Source: Acinetobacter sp. (GTDB taxonomy: Bacteria; Pseudomonadota; Gammaproteobacteria; Pseudomonadales; Moraxellaceae). Taken from it: a DNA stretch of 16,820 nucleotides. The notes below the pieces were generated by a model that worked only from the letters and a program-made list of their open reading frames with translations, was not told where the DNA came from and ran no database searches. This document shows positions 6,043-13,704 of the stretch, one piece after another. How positions within the stretch are numbered: the stretch's first letter is position 1; every line of letters starts with the position of its first letter. The DNA lies in NCBI GenBank assembly GCA_030152605.1, contig JASLJB010000039.1:1-16820 (forward strand), given 5' to 3'. A program made the position numbers and the translations under genes.

Positions 6043-7272
6043 ATGCAAAAAGTTAAACCTACCAGCTTAAATCGCAGCACGCTGATGTTTCCATTGGCCT
6101 TGGTGCTGTTTGAGTTTTCAGTGTATATCGGCAATGACTTGGTGCAGCCTGCGATGCTGGCGATTACCCGTGAGTTCGGGGTCAGCAGTACTTGGGCACC
6201 TTCATCGATGTCATTTTATTTGTTGGGCGGTGCCTGTGTGGCATGGCTGCTCGGCCCCTTGTCCGACCGTCTCGGACGTAAAAAAGTTTTATTGGCCGGG
6301 GTGTTATTCTTCGTTGCCTGCTGTCTCTTGATCTTGGTCACGCAAAATATCCACCAATTCCTTGGCATGCGTTTTTTACAAGGGATTGGCCTGACCGTGA
6401 TTTCCGCCGTGGGTTATGCCGCCATCCAAGAAACCTTTGAAGAGCGTGATGCCATCAAAGTCATGGCGCTGATGGCCAATATCTCCCTGCTGGCACCGTT
6501 GTTGGGGCCTGTGGTCGGTGCGGCGATGATCGAGCACATCTCATGGCATTGGGGCTTTATCGGGATTGCATTTTTGGCCTTCCTGAGTTGGTTTGGCCTG
6601 AAAAGTAAGATGCCTGAACAACAAGTCAGTTATACCAAACGTTCATTTCGCTATATGTTGTCTGACTTTAAACAGGTCTATAGCAACAAACGTTTCTTGG
6701 CCATGACTTTGTCACTGCCTTTGCTGAGCATGCCGTTGATGCTATGGATTGCGCTGTCGCCGGTGATGTTGGTTGAAGAATTGGGCCTAAGCAGTTTTGC
6801 CTATGGCATGAGCCAATTTCCAATCTTGGGTTCTTTGATCTTGGGCAATATCGTTTTGATCAAAATCATCGACAAATATCCACTCGGTAAAACGGTCTTG
6901 GTTGGCGTACCGATCATGTTAGTCGGTGCCTTGGTGGTGGTGTTTGGCGTGATTTGGCAGCAGTATTTATTGATCTGCCTGTTGATCGGGATGAGCTTGA
7001 TGAGTTTTGGTGAGGGGATCAGTTTCTCGATTATTTATCGTTATAGCTTGATGTCATCCGATGTCTCCAAAGGTACGGTCGCGGCTGCGGTGTCGATGTT
7101 ATTGATGTTTACCTTCTTCTTTATCATCGAGCTTGCGCGATTTATGTACGAGCAGATCCACATCTATGCCTTTGGCTTTGCCTGCTTGGCCTTGGTCAGT
7201 ATCTGGTTCACCATACCACGCAGCACCTTGAAAACCATTATGCAAGAACGTGTCGCAGAGGGGCGTTTCTAG
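6043..7272 (+). CDS. craA: MFS drug-proton antiporter of the MdfA/CraA type
   Basis: 409 residues with about 12 membrane segments. CraA is the intrinsic chloramphenicol efflux pump of Acinetobacter and a homologue of E. coli MdfA. Visible features: TLMFPLALVLFEF with Glu24 and GND with Asp32 in helix 1 (matching MdfA Glu26 and Asp34, used for drug and proton binding), motif A LLGPLSDRLGRKKVLLAG (69-86), RFLQGIGLTVISAVGYA in the helix 4 region, and an antiporter motif C around LLGPVVGA. The start matches the known N terminus of CraA well although no clear ribosome site precedes it. No regulator gene is adjacent. It converges with the FUSC gene, with 19 bases between the stops. Resistance is inferred from family. 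Confidence 0.88.
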   Translation: MQKVKPTSLNRSTLMFPLALVLFEFSVYIGNDLVQPAMLAITREFGVSSTWAPSSMSFYLLGGACVAWLLGPLSDRLGRKKVLLAGVLFFVACCLLILVTQNIHQFLGMRFLQGIGLTVISAVGYAAIQETFEERDAIKVMALMANISLLAPLLGPVVGAAMIEHISWHWGFIGIAFLAFLSWFGLKSKMPEQQVSYTKRSFRYMLSDFKQVYSNKRFLAMTLSLPLLSMPLMLWIALSPVMLVEELGLSSFAYGMSQFPILGSLILGNIVLIKIIDKYPLGKTVLVGVPIMLVGALVVVFGVIWQQYLLICLLIGMSLMSFGEGISFSIIYRYSLMSSDVSKGTVAAAVSMLLMFTFFFIIELARFMYEQIHIYAFGFACLALVSIWFTIPRSTLKTIMQERVAEGRF

Positions 7273-7280
7273 ACCGCCCC
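7260..7280. terminator. GC-rich inverted repeat between convergent craA and FUSC genes
   Basis: GGGGCG (7260-7265) and CGCCCC (7275-7280) form a 6-bp all-GC stem with a 9-base loop that spans the craA stop codon. It sits where a terminator for the convergent pair is expected, but no U run follows on either side, so it would be a weak one. Confidence 0.3.
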
Positions 7281-7291
7281 TAGCACAGGGC

Positions 7292-9496
7292 TTATTCAAT
7301 TTCTAAAGCCAAGAGTTGATTGCGCAGTTGCAACAACTCTGGCAGGGTTTCGAGCAATAAGCTGATCTGTTTCAGTGCTAAGAGTAAGTTGTCTGAGAGT
7401 TCATCCGCTGCGCTGAGACGTTGAATATCCGCCAGTTGAGCTTCAACCTGAGTCAGGTCCAAAGGCTGTTGTTGTAGCAGCACTTGATGCATCAGCGCTT
7501 GGCACCAGCGCATCAAGTTCAGCACTTGCGGATCATCAACCTGTTGGCGGTGACTGCCCAGTGCCGAAATATAACTGAGTTGACTGTGGCTATAGACCAA
7601 GTAGCGAAATGCGGTTTGGATCAGTTCGCTATTCGGATTCGGTTCGGTACTTAAACTGGAAATCATACTCGACAGTTCGATATGCGCGTTGTGGGCAAAT
7701 CGCCGCGCTTGGCGGTATTGGATGCCGTTGTTTTTGCCGGACTGATATTGTGCGATCACCACATCAAAATAGTGCACATTGTTGGCCAAACTCTTTTTGA
7801 TGTTGTTGGAAATGTTGCGGAAGTTCCAGTCTGGCCAAATAAAACTCACCGCAAACCACGCAATCAAACATCCCAGCACGGTATCGATGATCCGCGGCAC
7901 AATCACGCTATAACCGGCACCTTTTAAATTGAAAATCAGCAATACCATCAAGGTCGCCATCAGGGTGGCCATGGCGTATTTCTTGGAACGCAGATAGAAA
8001 AAACTCACCCCGAAAATAATGGTCAGCAGCAATTGGCCTTCGATACTCGGCACAAAATACAGCACCGGAATCCCCAACAACACCCCGAGTAAGGTCCCGA
8101 GGGTGCGTAGCTTGAGCCGACTCTTGGTGGCGAAATAACTGATCTGACAGACAAATAAGCTGGTGAGTAAGATCCAATAGCCGTGCTTGGCAAAGGTCAA
8201 AAGCGACAGCGCATAGCCTGCCGCAAACACAAAGGCGATCCGCACCGCATGTCGAAACAGCGCCGACTGCGGGCTAAGATGCTGTTTGATCTTGAGCCAA
8301 AGATCAGCAGGGCCATGAATGTCATCATCGAGGAGATTGAGGTTGTCGATGTGCTGCGATGACTGTGCAAGCTCAAGTGCAGGTTCTTGTTTGGGATCTT
8401 GCAGCATCGTCAGATTGTGCTGTTGATCTAGCCGTTGAAACTGCTCATGAATTGCGCTTAAGTTTTTTAGGATCAGCAGTAGGTTTTTGACTTCCAATTG
8501 GGTCGGATGACGCTTGATCCAGTCCAGCATCGAGATTTCGAGCTGCTTGAGCGCATGTTGATGTGCTGCAGGCGCTTGGTAGGCCTGATGATGAATCACG
8601 CACTGCGCCAATTGTTCACAGTCATTGGCGAGTAAATATAGATTTTTTTGAATTCTAAAGATCAGATCGGTGCGGCCAAACTGACGATGGATATGTTCAT
8701 AGTGCAGATAATTTGAAGTCGCCTGCTCATGCATATCTTGGGCGATGAAGTATAGATTGAGCCAGTGGATGGTGTTTTTATTGGCACGCGAGGCTTTTAA
8801 ACGGGTCAGCAGCGAACGTTTGCAGTTGTTGAGACTCTGCACCACTTGGCTGTTTTGCAGCGAGAGCGCATACAGCAGGGGCTCGACATTTTCAGTATTG
8901 TCGGGATCAAATAATCGCGCCTTGGCGCGAAAAATACCCGCCAGATCGATGAAGCTTTGCGCCAAACTGTCTTGCACTGCTTGGGTCGGTTTAAGCAGAT
9001 AAAACAGCACTGAACTGAGTCCATACCACAGTGCGCCGAGCACAAAATAACTCGGCTGTTGATACCACGCGGCATAGTCACCGAGCCCAAACATGGTGTA
9101 GATCGAGAGTAAGATCGTACCAAATGAAATCGTGGCATAGCGCTGCCCCAAGGCGCCCATGAGCACAAAGCCGGCACTAGACAGCGACAAGTACACGATA
9201 AACAGCAGCTTGTAAGGATACAGAAAAGTCAAAATACTGCTGACGCTAAAGAACAGCACACAGACATAGAGCAGATTGCGCAGTCGAATACTCAAACGAT
9301 CGTCGAAATCCGTCAGCGCGGTCGCAATTGCGCCCAAAGTCACTGGTACGATCAGCGTTTCATGGCCCAAAAATAACAGGCCCAAGCTGGTGCCGCTAAG
9401 GACGATAAATATTTGACAGCAATAGATCAAAATCGAGTTTGATTTGAACTTCTGAAAGGCACTCAGGGGCGTGGCAGTATTCACAGCGAGATTCAC
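7292..9496 (-). CDS. FUSC-family inner-membrane protein, YccS/YhfK type
   Basis: 734 residues, close to the usual 700-720 of YccS. It has two membrane blocks, residues about 20-168 and about 405-560, each followed by a soluble region, the duplicated layout of this family. Marks are LTDFDDRLSIRLRNLL (61-76) in the first block and HGYWILLTSLFVCQ with the downstream LRTLGTLLGVLLG in the second. FUSC proteins (fusaric acid resistance, aromatic-acid efflux) are proposed inner-membrane efflux components; for YccS itself the substrate is unknown. No HlyD-type partner is next to it, as is usual for YccS and unlike AaeAB. The start is a GTG (9494-9496) without a clear ribosome site; a second GTG lies four codons downstream. 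It follows sodC on the same strand after 145 bases. Confidence 0.88.
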   Translation of the reverse strand: MNLAVNTATPLSAFQKFKSNSILIYCCQIFIVLSGTSLGLLFLGHETLIVPVTLGAIATALTDFDDRLSIRLRNLLYVCVLFFSVSSILTFLYPYKLLFIVYLSLSSAGFVLMGALGQRYATISFGTILLSIYTMFGLGDYAAWYQQPSYFVLGALWYGLSSVLFYLLKPTQAVQDSLAQSFIDLAGIFRAKARLFDPDNTENVEPLLYALSLQNSQVVQSLNNCKRSLLTRLKASRANKNTIHWLNLYFIAQDMHEQATSNYLHYEHIHRQFGRTDLIFRIQKNLYLLANDCEQLAQCVIHHQAYQAPAAHQHALKQLEISMLDWIKRHPTQLEVKNLLLILKNLSAIHEQFQRLDQQHNLTMLQDPKQEPALELAQSSQHIDNLNLLDDDIHGPADLWLKIKQHLSPQSALFRHAVRIAFVFAAGYALSLLTFAKHGYWILLTSLFVCQISYFATKSRLKLRTLGTLLGVLLGIPVLYFVPSIEGQLLLTIIFGVSFFYLRSKKYAMATLMATLMVLLIFNLKGAGYSVIVPRIIDTVLGCLIAWFAVSFIWPDWNFRNISNNIKKSLANNVHYFDVVIAQYQSGKNNGIQYRQARRFAHNAHIELSSMISSLSTEPNPNSELIQTAFRYLVYSHSQLSYISALGSHRQQVDDPQVLNLMRWCQALMHQVLLQQQPLDLTQVEAQLADIQRLSAADELSDNLLLALKQISLLLETLPELLQLRNQLLALEIE

Positions 9497-9586
9497 CGAA
9501 ACAGGGGCGGGATGGAAAAGCTAAAGTTTAAGCTTGCGCAAGAAAGATGAAAAGTGCTGAGTTTGTGCTGTGATCAGATTGTTGAC

Positions 9587-9616
9587 GTTGTGGACAACTG
9601 CGAAGATATCCACAAC
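9587..9616. repeat. Inverted pair of DnaA-box-like sites upstream of the FUSC gene
   Basis: GTTGTGGA (9587-9594) and TCCACAAC (9609-9616) are a perfect 8-bp inverted repeat with a 14-base spacer. Compared with the DnaA box TTATCCACA, plus-strand ATATCCACA (9606-9614) matches 8 of 9, and minus-strand TTGTCCACA (plus 9588-9596 region, reading TGTGGACAA) also matches 8 of 9. It lies in the 145-base gap between sodC and the FUSC gene. Confidence 0.55.
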
Positions 9617-9641
9617 TGAATGACAGCAGCGCTTGGGGGAA

Positions 9642-10205
9642 TTAAATCACACCACAGGCAATACGATCCCCGCCACCGCCGAGCGGTTTAGGATGATCAG
9701 AATAGTTATCTCCACCGGCATGTACCATGATCGCCAAGCCTTGAATATCCGCCAGTTTTAAGCGCGGTGCGATCAGGCTGACATTGGCATTGCCGTGACT
9801 ATCGACATTGAGTACCGGGAGATCACCGAGGTGTCCATCATTGGGGGTGCCGTGGCCTGGCGCATTGTTGGGATTGAAATGCCCACCTGCGGCCAAGGCT
9901 GCGCCCATTTTGCCGTCTTTTTCTGCAGGGGCACAGGAGCCTTTTTCATGGATATGAAAACCATGAAAGCCTGAGGGTAATTGTTTGAGTTGAGTGGTGA
10001 TGCGTAGCCCTTGAGCCGTGTCTGCCAAGCTAATTTGACCAATGTTGGCGCCAATGCCTTCTGCACTGACCAAGTGAACATCGACCAGATGTTGCGCTGT
10101 GGGTTTTTTCGCGAGCGCCGTTGTGGAATTCACCGTGTTACAGCCGAGCAGGCCGAAACTGAGCAGTGTAGTGAAGAGCATTGTTTTCATCAGAGGCTTT
10201 GACAT
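9642..10205 (-). CDS. sodC: Cu/Zn superoxide dismutase, lipoprotein type
   Basis: 187 residues from the chosen start. It converts superoxide to peroxide and oxygen in the periplasm. The signal peptide ends in lipobox LLGC with Cys22, so the enzyme is probably lipid-anchored. Ligands are all present: copper His84, His86, His109 and His162; zinc His109, His118, His125 and Asp128 (GGHFNP, HGTPNDGHLGDLP). Cys91 and Cys184 can form the conserved disulphide, and the C terminus LGGGGDRIACGVI is typical. The ATG at 10203-10205 has GGA about nine bases upstream; a TTG start at 10238 would add 11 residues before the signal peptide and is less likely, and an ATG five codons downstream is also possible. 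Short tandem repeats lie upstream at 10256-10281 and 10343-10406. Confidence 0.93.
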   Translation of the reverse strand: MSKPLMKTMLFTTLLSFGLLGCNTVNSTTALAKKPTAQHLVDVHLVSAEGIGANIGQISLADTAQGLRITTQLKQLPSGFHGFHIHEKGSCAPAEKDGKMGAALAAGGHFNPNNAPGHGTPNDGHLGDLPVLNVDSHGNANVSLIAPRLKLADIQGLAIMVHAGGDNYSDHPKPLGGGGDRIACGVI

Positions 10206-10255
10206 GCTTAAGTATCCAAATGGTTTTAACTGCTTCAATGCAGTCGATCATTTTT

Positions 10256-10281
10256 AAAGTAGATCAATAAAGTAGATCAAT
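10256..10281. repeat. Exact 13-bp tandem duplication upstream of sodC
   Basis: AAAGTAGATCAAT occurs twice head to tail (10256-10268, 10269-10281). The 9-mer CAATGCAGT also appears on both sides (10236-10244 and 10278-10286). On the minus strand the copies place TTGATC (plus 10275-10280) 17 bases before TTAAAA (plus 10252-10257), a possible sodC promoter, so the repeat may be a regulatory site. Confidence 0.7.
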
Positions 10282-10342
10282 GCAGTAAAGCAAAGCCGCG
10301 CGGTGTAAACAAGCTGAAGCACACTTGGCTTTGTATCTGTTT

Positions 10343-10406
10343 CTTAACTTAAGCAGTTCTTAACTTAACGAAGTCTTAACTTAACCAGGTCTTGGCTTCA
10401 CGCGAC
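10343..10406. repeat. 16-bp tandem repeat between the AI-2E permease gene and sodC
   Basis: Three units begin with the identical CTTAACTTAA at 10343, 10359 and 10375, exactly 16 bases apart, each ending in a variable 6-mer (GCAGTT, CGAAGT, CCAGGT). A degenerate fourth unit starts at 10391 (CTTGGCTTCA). CTTAAG hexamers occur at 10348, 10406 and 10421. A 16-base period is about 1.5 helical turns. Function unknown: it could be an array of regulator sites upstream of sodC or a simple expansion. Confidence 0.75.
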
Positions 10407-10432
10407 TTAAGCGCATCGTCCTTAAGCTGCAA

Positions 10433-11569
10433 TTACTTTTGATCGTCCACCACCTGCTCATCCACCTCATCCACTTCATCAAGCGCATAGGCCATGCTGG
10501 CATCTGGCAGCATTGGATTTTCAACACTTTCATGCAGCCATTCGCGCCAAATCGCTAACAGGATCGCCAAGATCACCGGGCCAATAAACAAACCGACCAA
10601 GCCGAAGCTGGCGATGCCACCGAGTACCCCAAACATGATCAATAAGAACGGAATTTTGGTTGCGCCAGAGATGACCAAGGGACGAATCACGTTATCCGAG
10701 GTACTGACGATACACACGCCCCAAACCATGACCCCGATGGCTTCAATGGTTTGGCCTTGGGAAAACAGCCACAGTGACACCGCACCATAGGCGACCGGTG
10801 TACCAAATGGAATCAAGGCCAGTAAGAAGGTGGCGATGGTGAGGACCATGGGATTGGGCACGCCAGCCACAAAGTAGCTCAGTCCAGCGAGGATCGCCTG
10901 CGCCACCGCAGTCAATCCGACGCCATAGACCACTGCACGTGTGGTATCCGAAATGGTCTCAAGATAATGGTGTACGCGTGGGCCAATGATATTTTCCAGC
11001 GCCTTGCTGACTTGCTGCAAAATGGTTTTTCCATCGCGATAGAAGAAGAATAAAGACAGCAACACGATACTGAATTTGATCAGATTTTTACTGATTTCAC
11101 CGATCACGATCTTGCCGTAATTCAGATGTCCTTGCACCCAAATCGAGATGTTCTGCGACAACATATTGGGATTGGCATTGATCTCTTGAATCACACGGCC
11201 AATTTCAGGCCCGATGATCGGTAGATTCAGGATCAAATCCGGCACGCTAAAGTCGCCGGAGATCAGTTGTTGATGCAGATTGAAATATAAGTTGCGGCCT
11301 TCTTGTTGCAGCATAAACACGGCAAAGATCAGCGGCAAACCGATCACCAAGGTCACCAAACTCAGCATGACCGCAGCACTTAAACTTGGACGCTGTTCGC
11401 CACAAAGTCGTTGAATATACTTGTAAATTGGCCAAGTCATATAGGTGATGATACAGGCCCACAGCACCGGGACGATAAAGTATTTGAGGATGTCGTAGCC
11501 TAAGTACAGCAAGATAAAACATAGGCCCAAAAACAGGATGCGTTGTAAAGACGGATTAAATTGTTGCAC
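10433..11569 (-). CDS. AI-2E/PerM family membrane transporter
   Basis: 378 residues with the AI-2E_transport layout: two N-terminal membrane segments (about 12-47), a third (about 63-88), a middle cytosolic or periplasmic part (about 90-155), and a C-terminal block of five or so segments including FLLALIPFGTPVAYGAVSLWLF and IPFLLIMFGVLGGIASFGLVGLFIGPVILAI-type sequence. In this family a few members export autoinducer-2 (TqsA) or act as sodium-proton antiporters, but most are uncharacterised, so no substrate is given. The tail is acidic (DEVDEVDEQVVDD) and encoded by a small 9-base repeat. The start is a GTG at 11567-11569 with AGAG nearby. It is followed by sodC after 227 bases, probably with separate promoters. 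Confidence 0.88.
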   Translation of the reverse strand: MQQFNPSLQRILFLGLCFILLYLGYDILKYFIVPVLWACIITYMTWPIYKYIQRLCGEQRPSLSAAVMLSLVTLVIGLPLIFAVFMLQQEGRNLYFNLHQQLISGDFSVPDLILNLPIIGPEIGRVIQEINANPNMLSQNISIWVQGHLNYGKIVIGEISKNLIKFSIVLLSLFFFYRDGKTILQQVSKALENIIGPRVHHYLETISDTTRAVVYGVGLTAVAQAILAGLSYFVAGVPNPMVLTIATFLLALIPFGTPVAYGAVSLWLFSQGQTIEAIGVMVWGVCIVSTSDNVIRPLVISGATKIPFLLIMFGVLGGIASFGLVGLFIGPVILAILLAIWREWLHESVENPMLPDASMAYALDEVDEVDEQVVDDQK

Positions 11570-11698
11570 GCTATTCTCTGGTGGGGGTCAAATCAACAGG
11601 ACTAAAGATCAGTTCTATCATGCATTGGCGCTGTGAAAATCATGCCGCGAACCGTTTTTGATTTGGGCAGTTTTAACAATTTCAGCAACGTTTTGACA

Positions 11699-12343
11699 TT
11701 AGAACCAATCACTTGGGTCGTCTATTAAAACATCAAGTAAGGGTTGCCATTGTTGTTGAATCGCTAAGAAATTCTTTTGACTTTTATCGTAAATACTCAA
11801 ACCTTGCATCGCCAGTTGGCTATAGGCACTACGTTCCGAGATCCAGACCACAGGCTGCTGGGCGATTTTTTCAAAAAATGCTTCCATTTCAACCACGCTT
11901 GAGCGATGTGATTTAACCCGATTGGCGATCAGGTGAATTTCAACTTTACCTTTGCGAATACGTTTGATGTCTTGGATATGTTTTAAAAAACGACGGGTAC
12001 TGTCAATATCAAAAAATGAAGGTTGCAAAGGCGTTACAATAGCATGACATTCGCTGATCAATTGTTCAGCATAATCACCGGTTAAGGCACCCGGTGCATC
12101 GATGATCAGGTAATCTAAGTTTTTAGGTGCATCGCCAAAAGATTTGCCCGGACGCCAGTCGAGACTTTGAATCTCAGGTCGTTCGGCAGGGCGTTGTTTA
12201 AGCCACTGTAAAGCTGATTTTTGGTTGTCTGCATCTGCGATCGCGACTTTATAGCTTTTATGCGCGAGGGCAGAAGCGAGGGTGATCGCGGTAATGGTTT
12301 TGCCGCAGCCGCCTTTCTGATTGGCTATCAGTATCGTCTTCAT
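11699..12343 (-). CDS. Orphan ParA-family ATPase
   Basis: 214 residues. It has the deviant Walker A motif KGGCGKT (10-16) with the signature Lys10, the A' motif ADADNQKS with Asp37 and Asp39, and Walker B YLIIDAPG with Asp82. Such ATPases form ATP-bound dimers that bind DNA or membranes and position cargo such as plasmids, chromosomes or protein clusters. There is no N-terminal DNA-binding domain, as in small (type Ib or VirC1-like) ParA proteins, and no ParB gene is next to it. The gene instead faces away from the nuclease-like gene at 12473, with 129 bases between the starts. The cargo is unknown. No clear ribosome site precedes the ATG; TTGACA lies 20 or so bases upstream. Confidence 0.88.
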   Translation of the reverse strand: MKTILIANQKGGCGKTITAITLASALAHKSYKVAIADADNQKSALQWLKQRPAERPEIQSLDWRPGKSFGDAPKNLDYLIIDAPGALTGDYAEQLISECHAIVTPLQPSFFDIDSTRRFLKHIQDIKRIRKGKVEIHLIANRVKSHRSSVVEMEAFFEKIAQQPVVWISERSAYSQLAMQGLSIYDKSQKNFLAIQQQWQPLLDVLIDDPSDWF

Positions 12344-12472
12344 ATTTTTAGATCAAATAATGTCAAATGATATTTGTTTCTAGCTTAACATTTTTTTTTC
12401 AATTGGCGATGACCGTGGATACAACTTTAGTCCTTGTTACATCGACATAATTTTAATAAAAGGAAAACCACG

Positions 12473-12940
12473 ATGTCTATTTGGTTTGCAATGGCGATTG
12501 GCGCAATATTGGGGATCGTATTGGCCACCATGATCTTGTCTGGAACGCGACATGCCAAAACCAAAGCCGAGTATGAACAGTATATTGCCGAGCTTGAATT
12601 GGAACATCAACAGGCCTTACGCGAGGCACAGCGTCGCAGTGTCAACACCAGTCGCGCGGTGCTCAAAGGCAAGATGGCAGAGCAATTGGCGCCGATCCTG
12701 CCTGAGTTTCCGTATCTGCCAAGTGATGCCAAGTTTATGGGCGATCCGATCGACTATGTGGTATTTGATGGCTACAGCGACTTTCGTGAAGGCACTGGTC
12801 GAGCATGCGATATCGAGGTGGTGCTGATTGATATTAAAAGTGGGGGCGCGCGCCTGACCAAAGGTCAACAGGCGATTGCTGAAGCGATCCGCGCAGGTCG
12901 CGTGCGCTTTGAAACGGTACGGATTGATTTTGATGATTAG
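12473..12940 (+). CDS. Membrane-anchored endonuclease-like protein related to Holliday junction resolvases (PF10107 type)
   Basis: 155 residues. Residues 3-23 form one membrane segment and 28-55 a charged helix that may be a coiled coil. The rest (58-155) matches the Endonuc_Holl family by eye: SRAVLKGKMAEQLAPILPEF, then DPIDYVVFDG with Asp94, then LIDIKSGGARLTKGQQAI with Asp120 and Lys122. This gives a PD-(D/E)xK-like set Glu70, Asp94, Asp120, Lys122; the family more often has Glu at the 120 position. Activity as a nuclease is not proven for the family. AGGA lies eight bases before the ATG, a strong ribosome site; a longer TTG-start reading from 12434 is unlikely. It is divergent from the ParA-type gene. 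Confidence 0.8.
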   Translation: MSIWFAMAIGAILGIVLATMILSGTRHAKTKAEYEQYIAELELEHQQALREAQRRSVNTSRAVLKGKMAEQLAPILPEFPYLPSDAKFMGDPIDYVVFDGYSDFREGTGRACDIEVVLIDIKSGGARLTKGQQAIAEAIRAGRVRFETVRIDFDD

Positions 12941-13107
12941 GCGGCATCAGCAGCGCCGAGGCATCGCCACTGATGTCGTGAGGGGTAAATCACAAATCTA
13001 TTACGAATTTATATGCTTTGTTAACCCACTTAGGTTTTAAATTCACGATCTCTACATAGTATGGGCTGCAATGTGAAATTTGAAATCAGCGTGATGATGA
13101 GGAACGG

Positions 13108-13671
13108 ATGATGAAAAAGTGGATCTATGCGGCGCTCATGGCCTGCAGTTCGTTGCAACTTTCGGCAGCCAATTTATCTGCTGAATATAATATTGCCAAA
13201 GGGTTGGCCCCCATCGTGAAAAACCAACAGATGTCAGTGTTGGAACCATTTCATGGGGAGTTTCGCATCTTGGGTTCCAAAGAATATAGCGATGATGCCC
13301 AAGCCAAATTTTCTCCCATCGATTTTGCCGTGACACGCGGCATCTTTACCGAACCTGAAATTGCACGCCAAATCTCGATTAATCAATATGACCGTTTTTT
13401 AAATTGGAAAATGGCTCGCCCACCGATTGCACCGCGTCTCGCGACACAGTTGGTCAACAACATGCACATCATTCCGGGCAATCCTGAAATCGCCAAACAA
13501 ATTAAGCAAGTGAAACGTGGCGATTTGATTCGCCTACATGGGGATTTGGTGCAGATCAACGACCACGATCTGGTCTGGAAATCTGCACTGGACTGGAATG
13601 GTGTTGGCGATGGCGCCTGCCGTCTGATCCGCGTTGATTCGATTCAATGGATCGAACGGCAAAATATCTAA
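13108..13671 (+). CDS. Exported protein of unknown function
   Basis: 187 residues. A signal peptide is clear: basic MMKKW, a hydrophobic core, and a cut site after SA near residue 20. The mature part has SPIDFAVTRG, then QISINQYDRFLNWKMARPPI, NNMHIIPG, KRGDLIRLHGDLV and GDGACRLIRVDSIQWI. I recognise this series of motifs from a family of exported proteins of unknown function, where the equivalents read like ISQS-R-F-W, NMHLIPA, GD-V-I-G-LV and GDGACE-V-V. That is recall, not a search. No catalytic residues are evident. GAGGA lies just upstream; the second ATG (13111) has better spacing from it than the first. It follows the nuclease-like gene after 167 bases and converges with the lipoprotein gene. 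Confidence 0.75.
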   Translation: MMKKWIYAALMACSSLQLSAANLSAEYNIAKGLAPIVKNQQMSVLEPFHGEFRILGSKEYSDDAQAKFSPIDFAVTRGIFTEPEIARQISINQYDRFLNWKMARPPIAPRLATQLVNNMHIIPGNPEIAKQIKQVKRGDLIRLHGDLVQINDHDLVWKSALDWNGVGDGACRLIRVDSIQWIERQNI

Positions 13672-13704
13672 TTGCGCGCTAGCGATTGCGACTGTGAACA
13701 GAGA

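Noticed and set aside
5678..6048. Two overlapping minus-strand frames in the chrA-craA gap
   Set aside because: No ribosome site or family resemblance; one runs into the craA start. Kept only as an unexplained stretch.
8745..9177. Frames on both strands inside the FUSC gene
   Set aside because: They are shadows of a continuous 734-codon gene with family motifs on either side.
9533..9542. Palindrome CTTGCGCAAG before the FUSC gene as an operator
   Set aside because: A 10-bp palindrome alone is too common, and no promoter could be placed around it with confidence.
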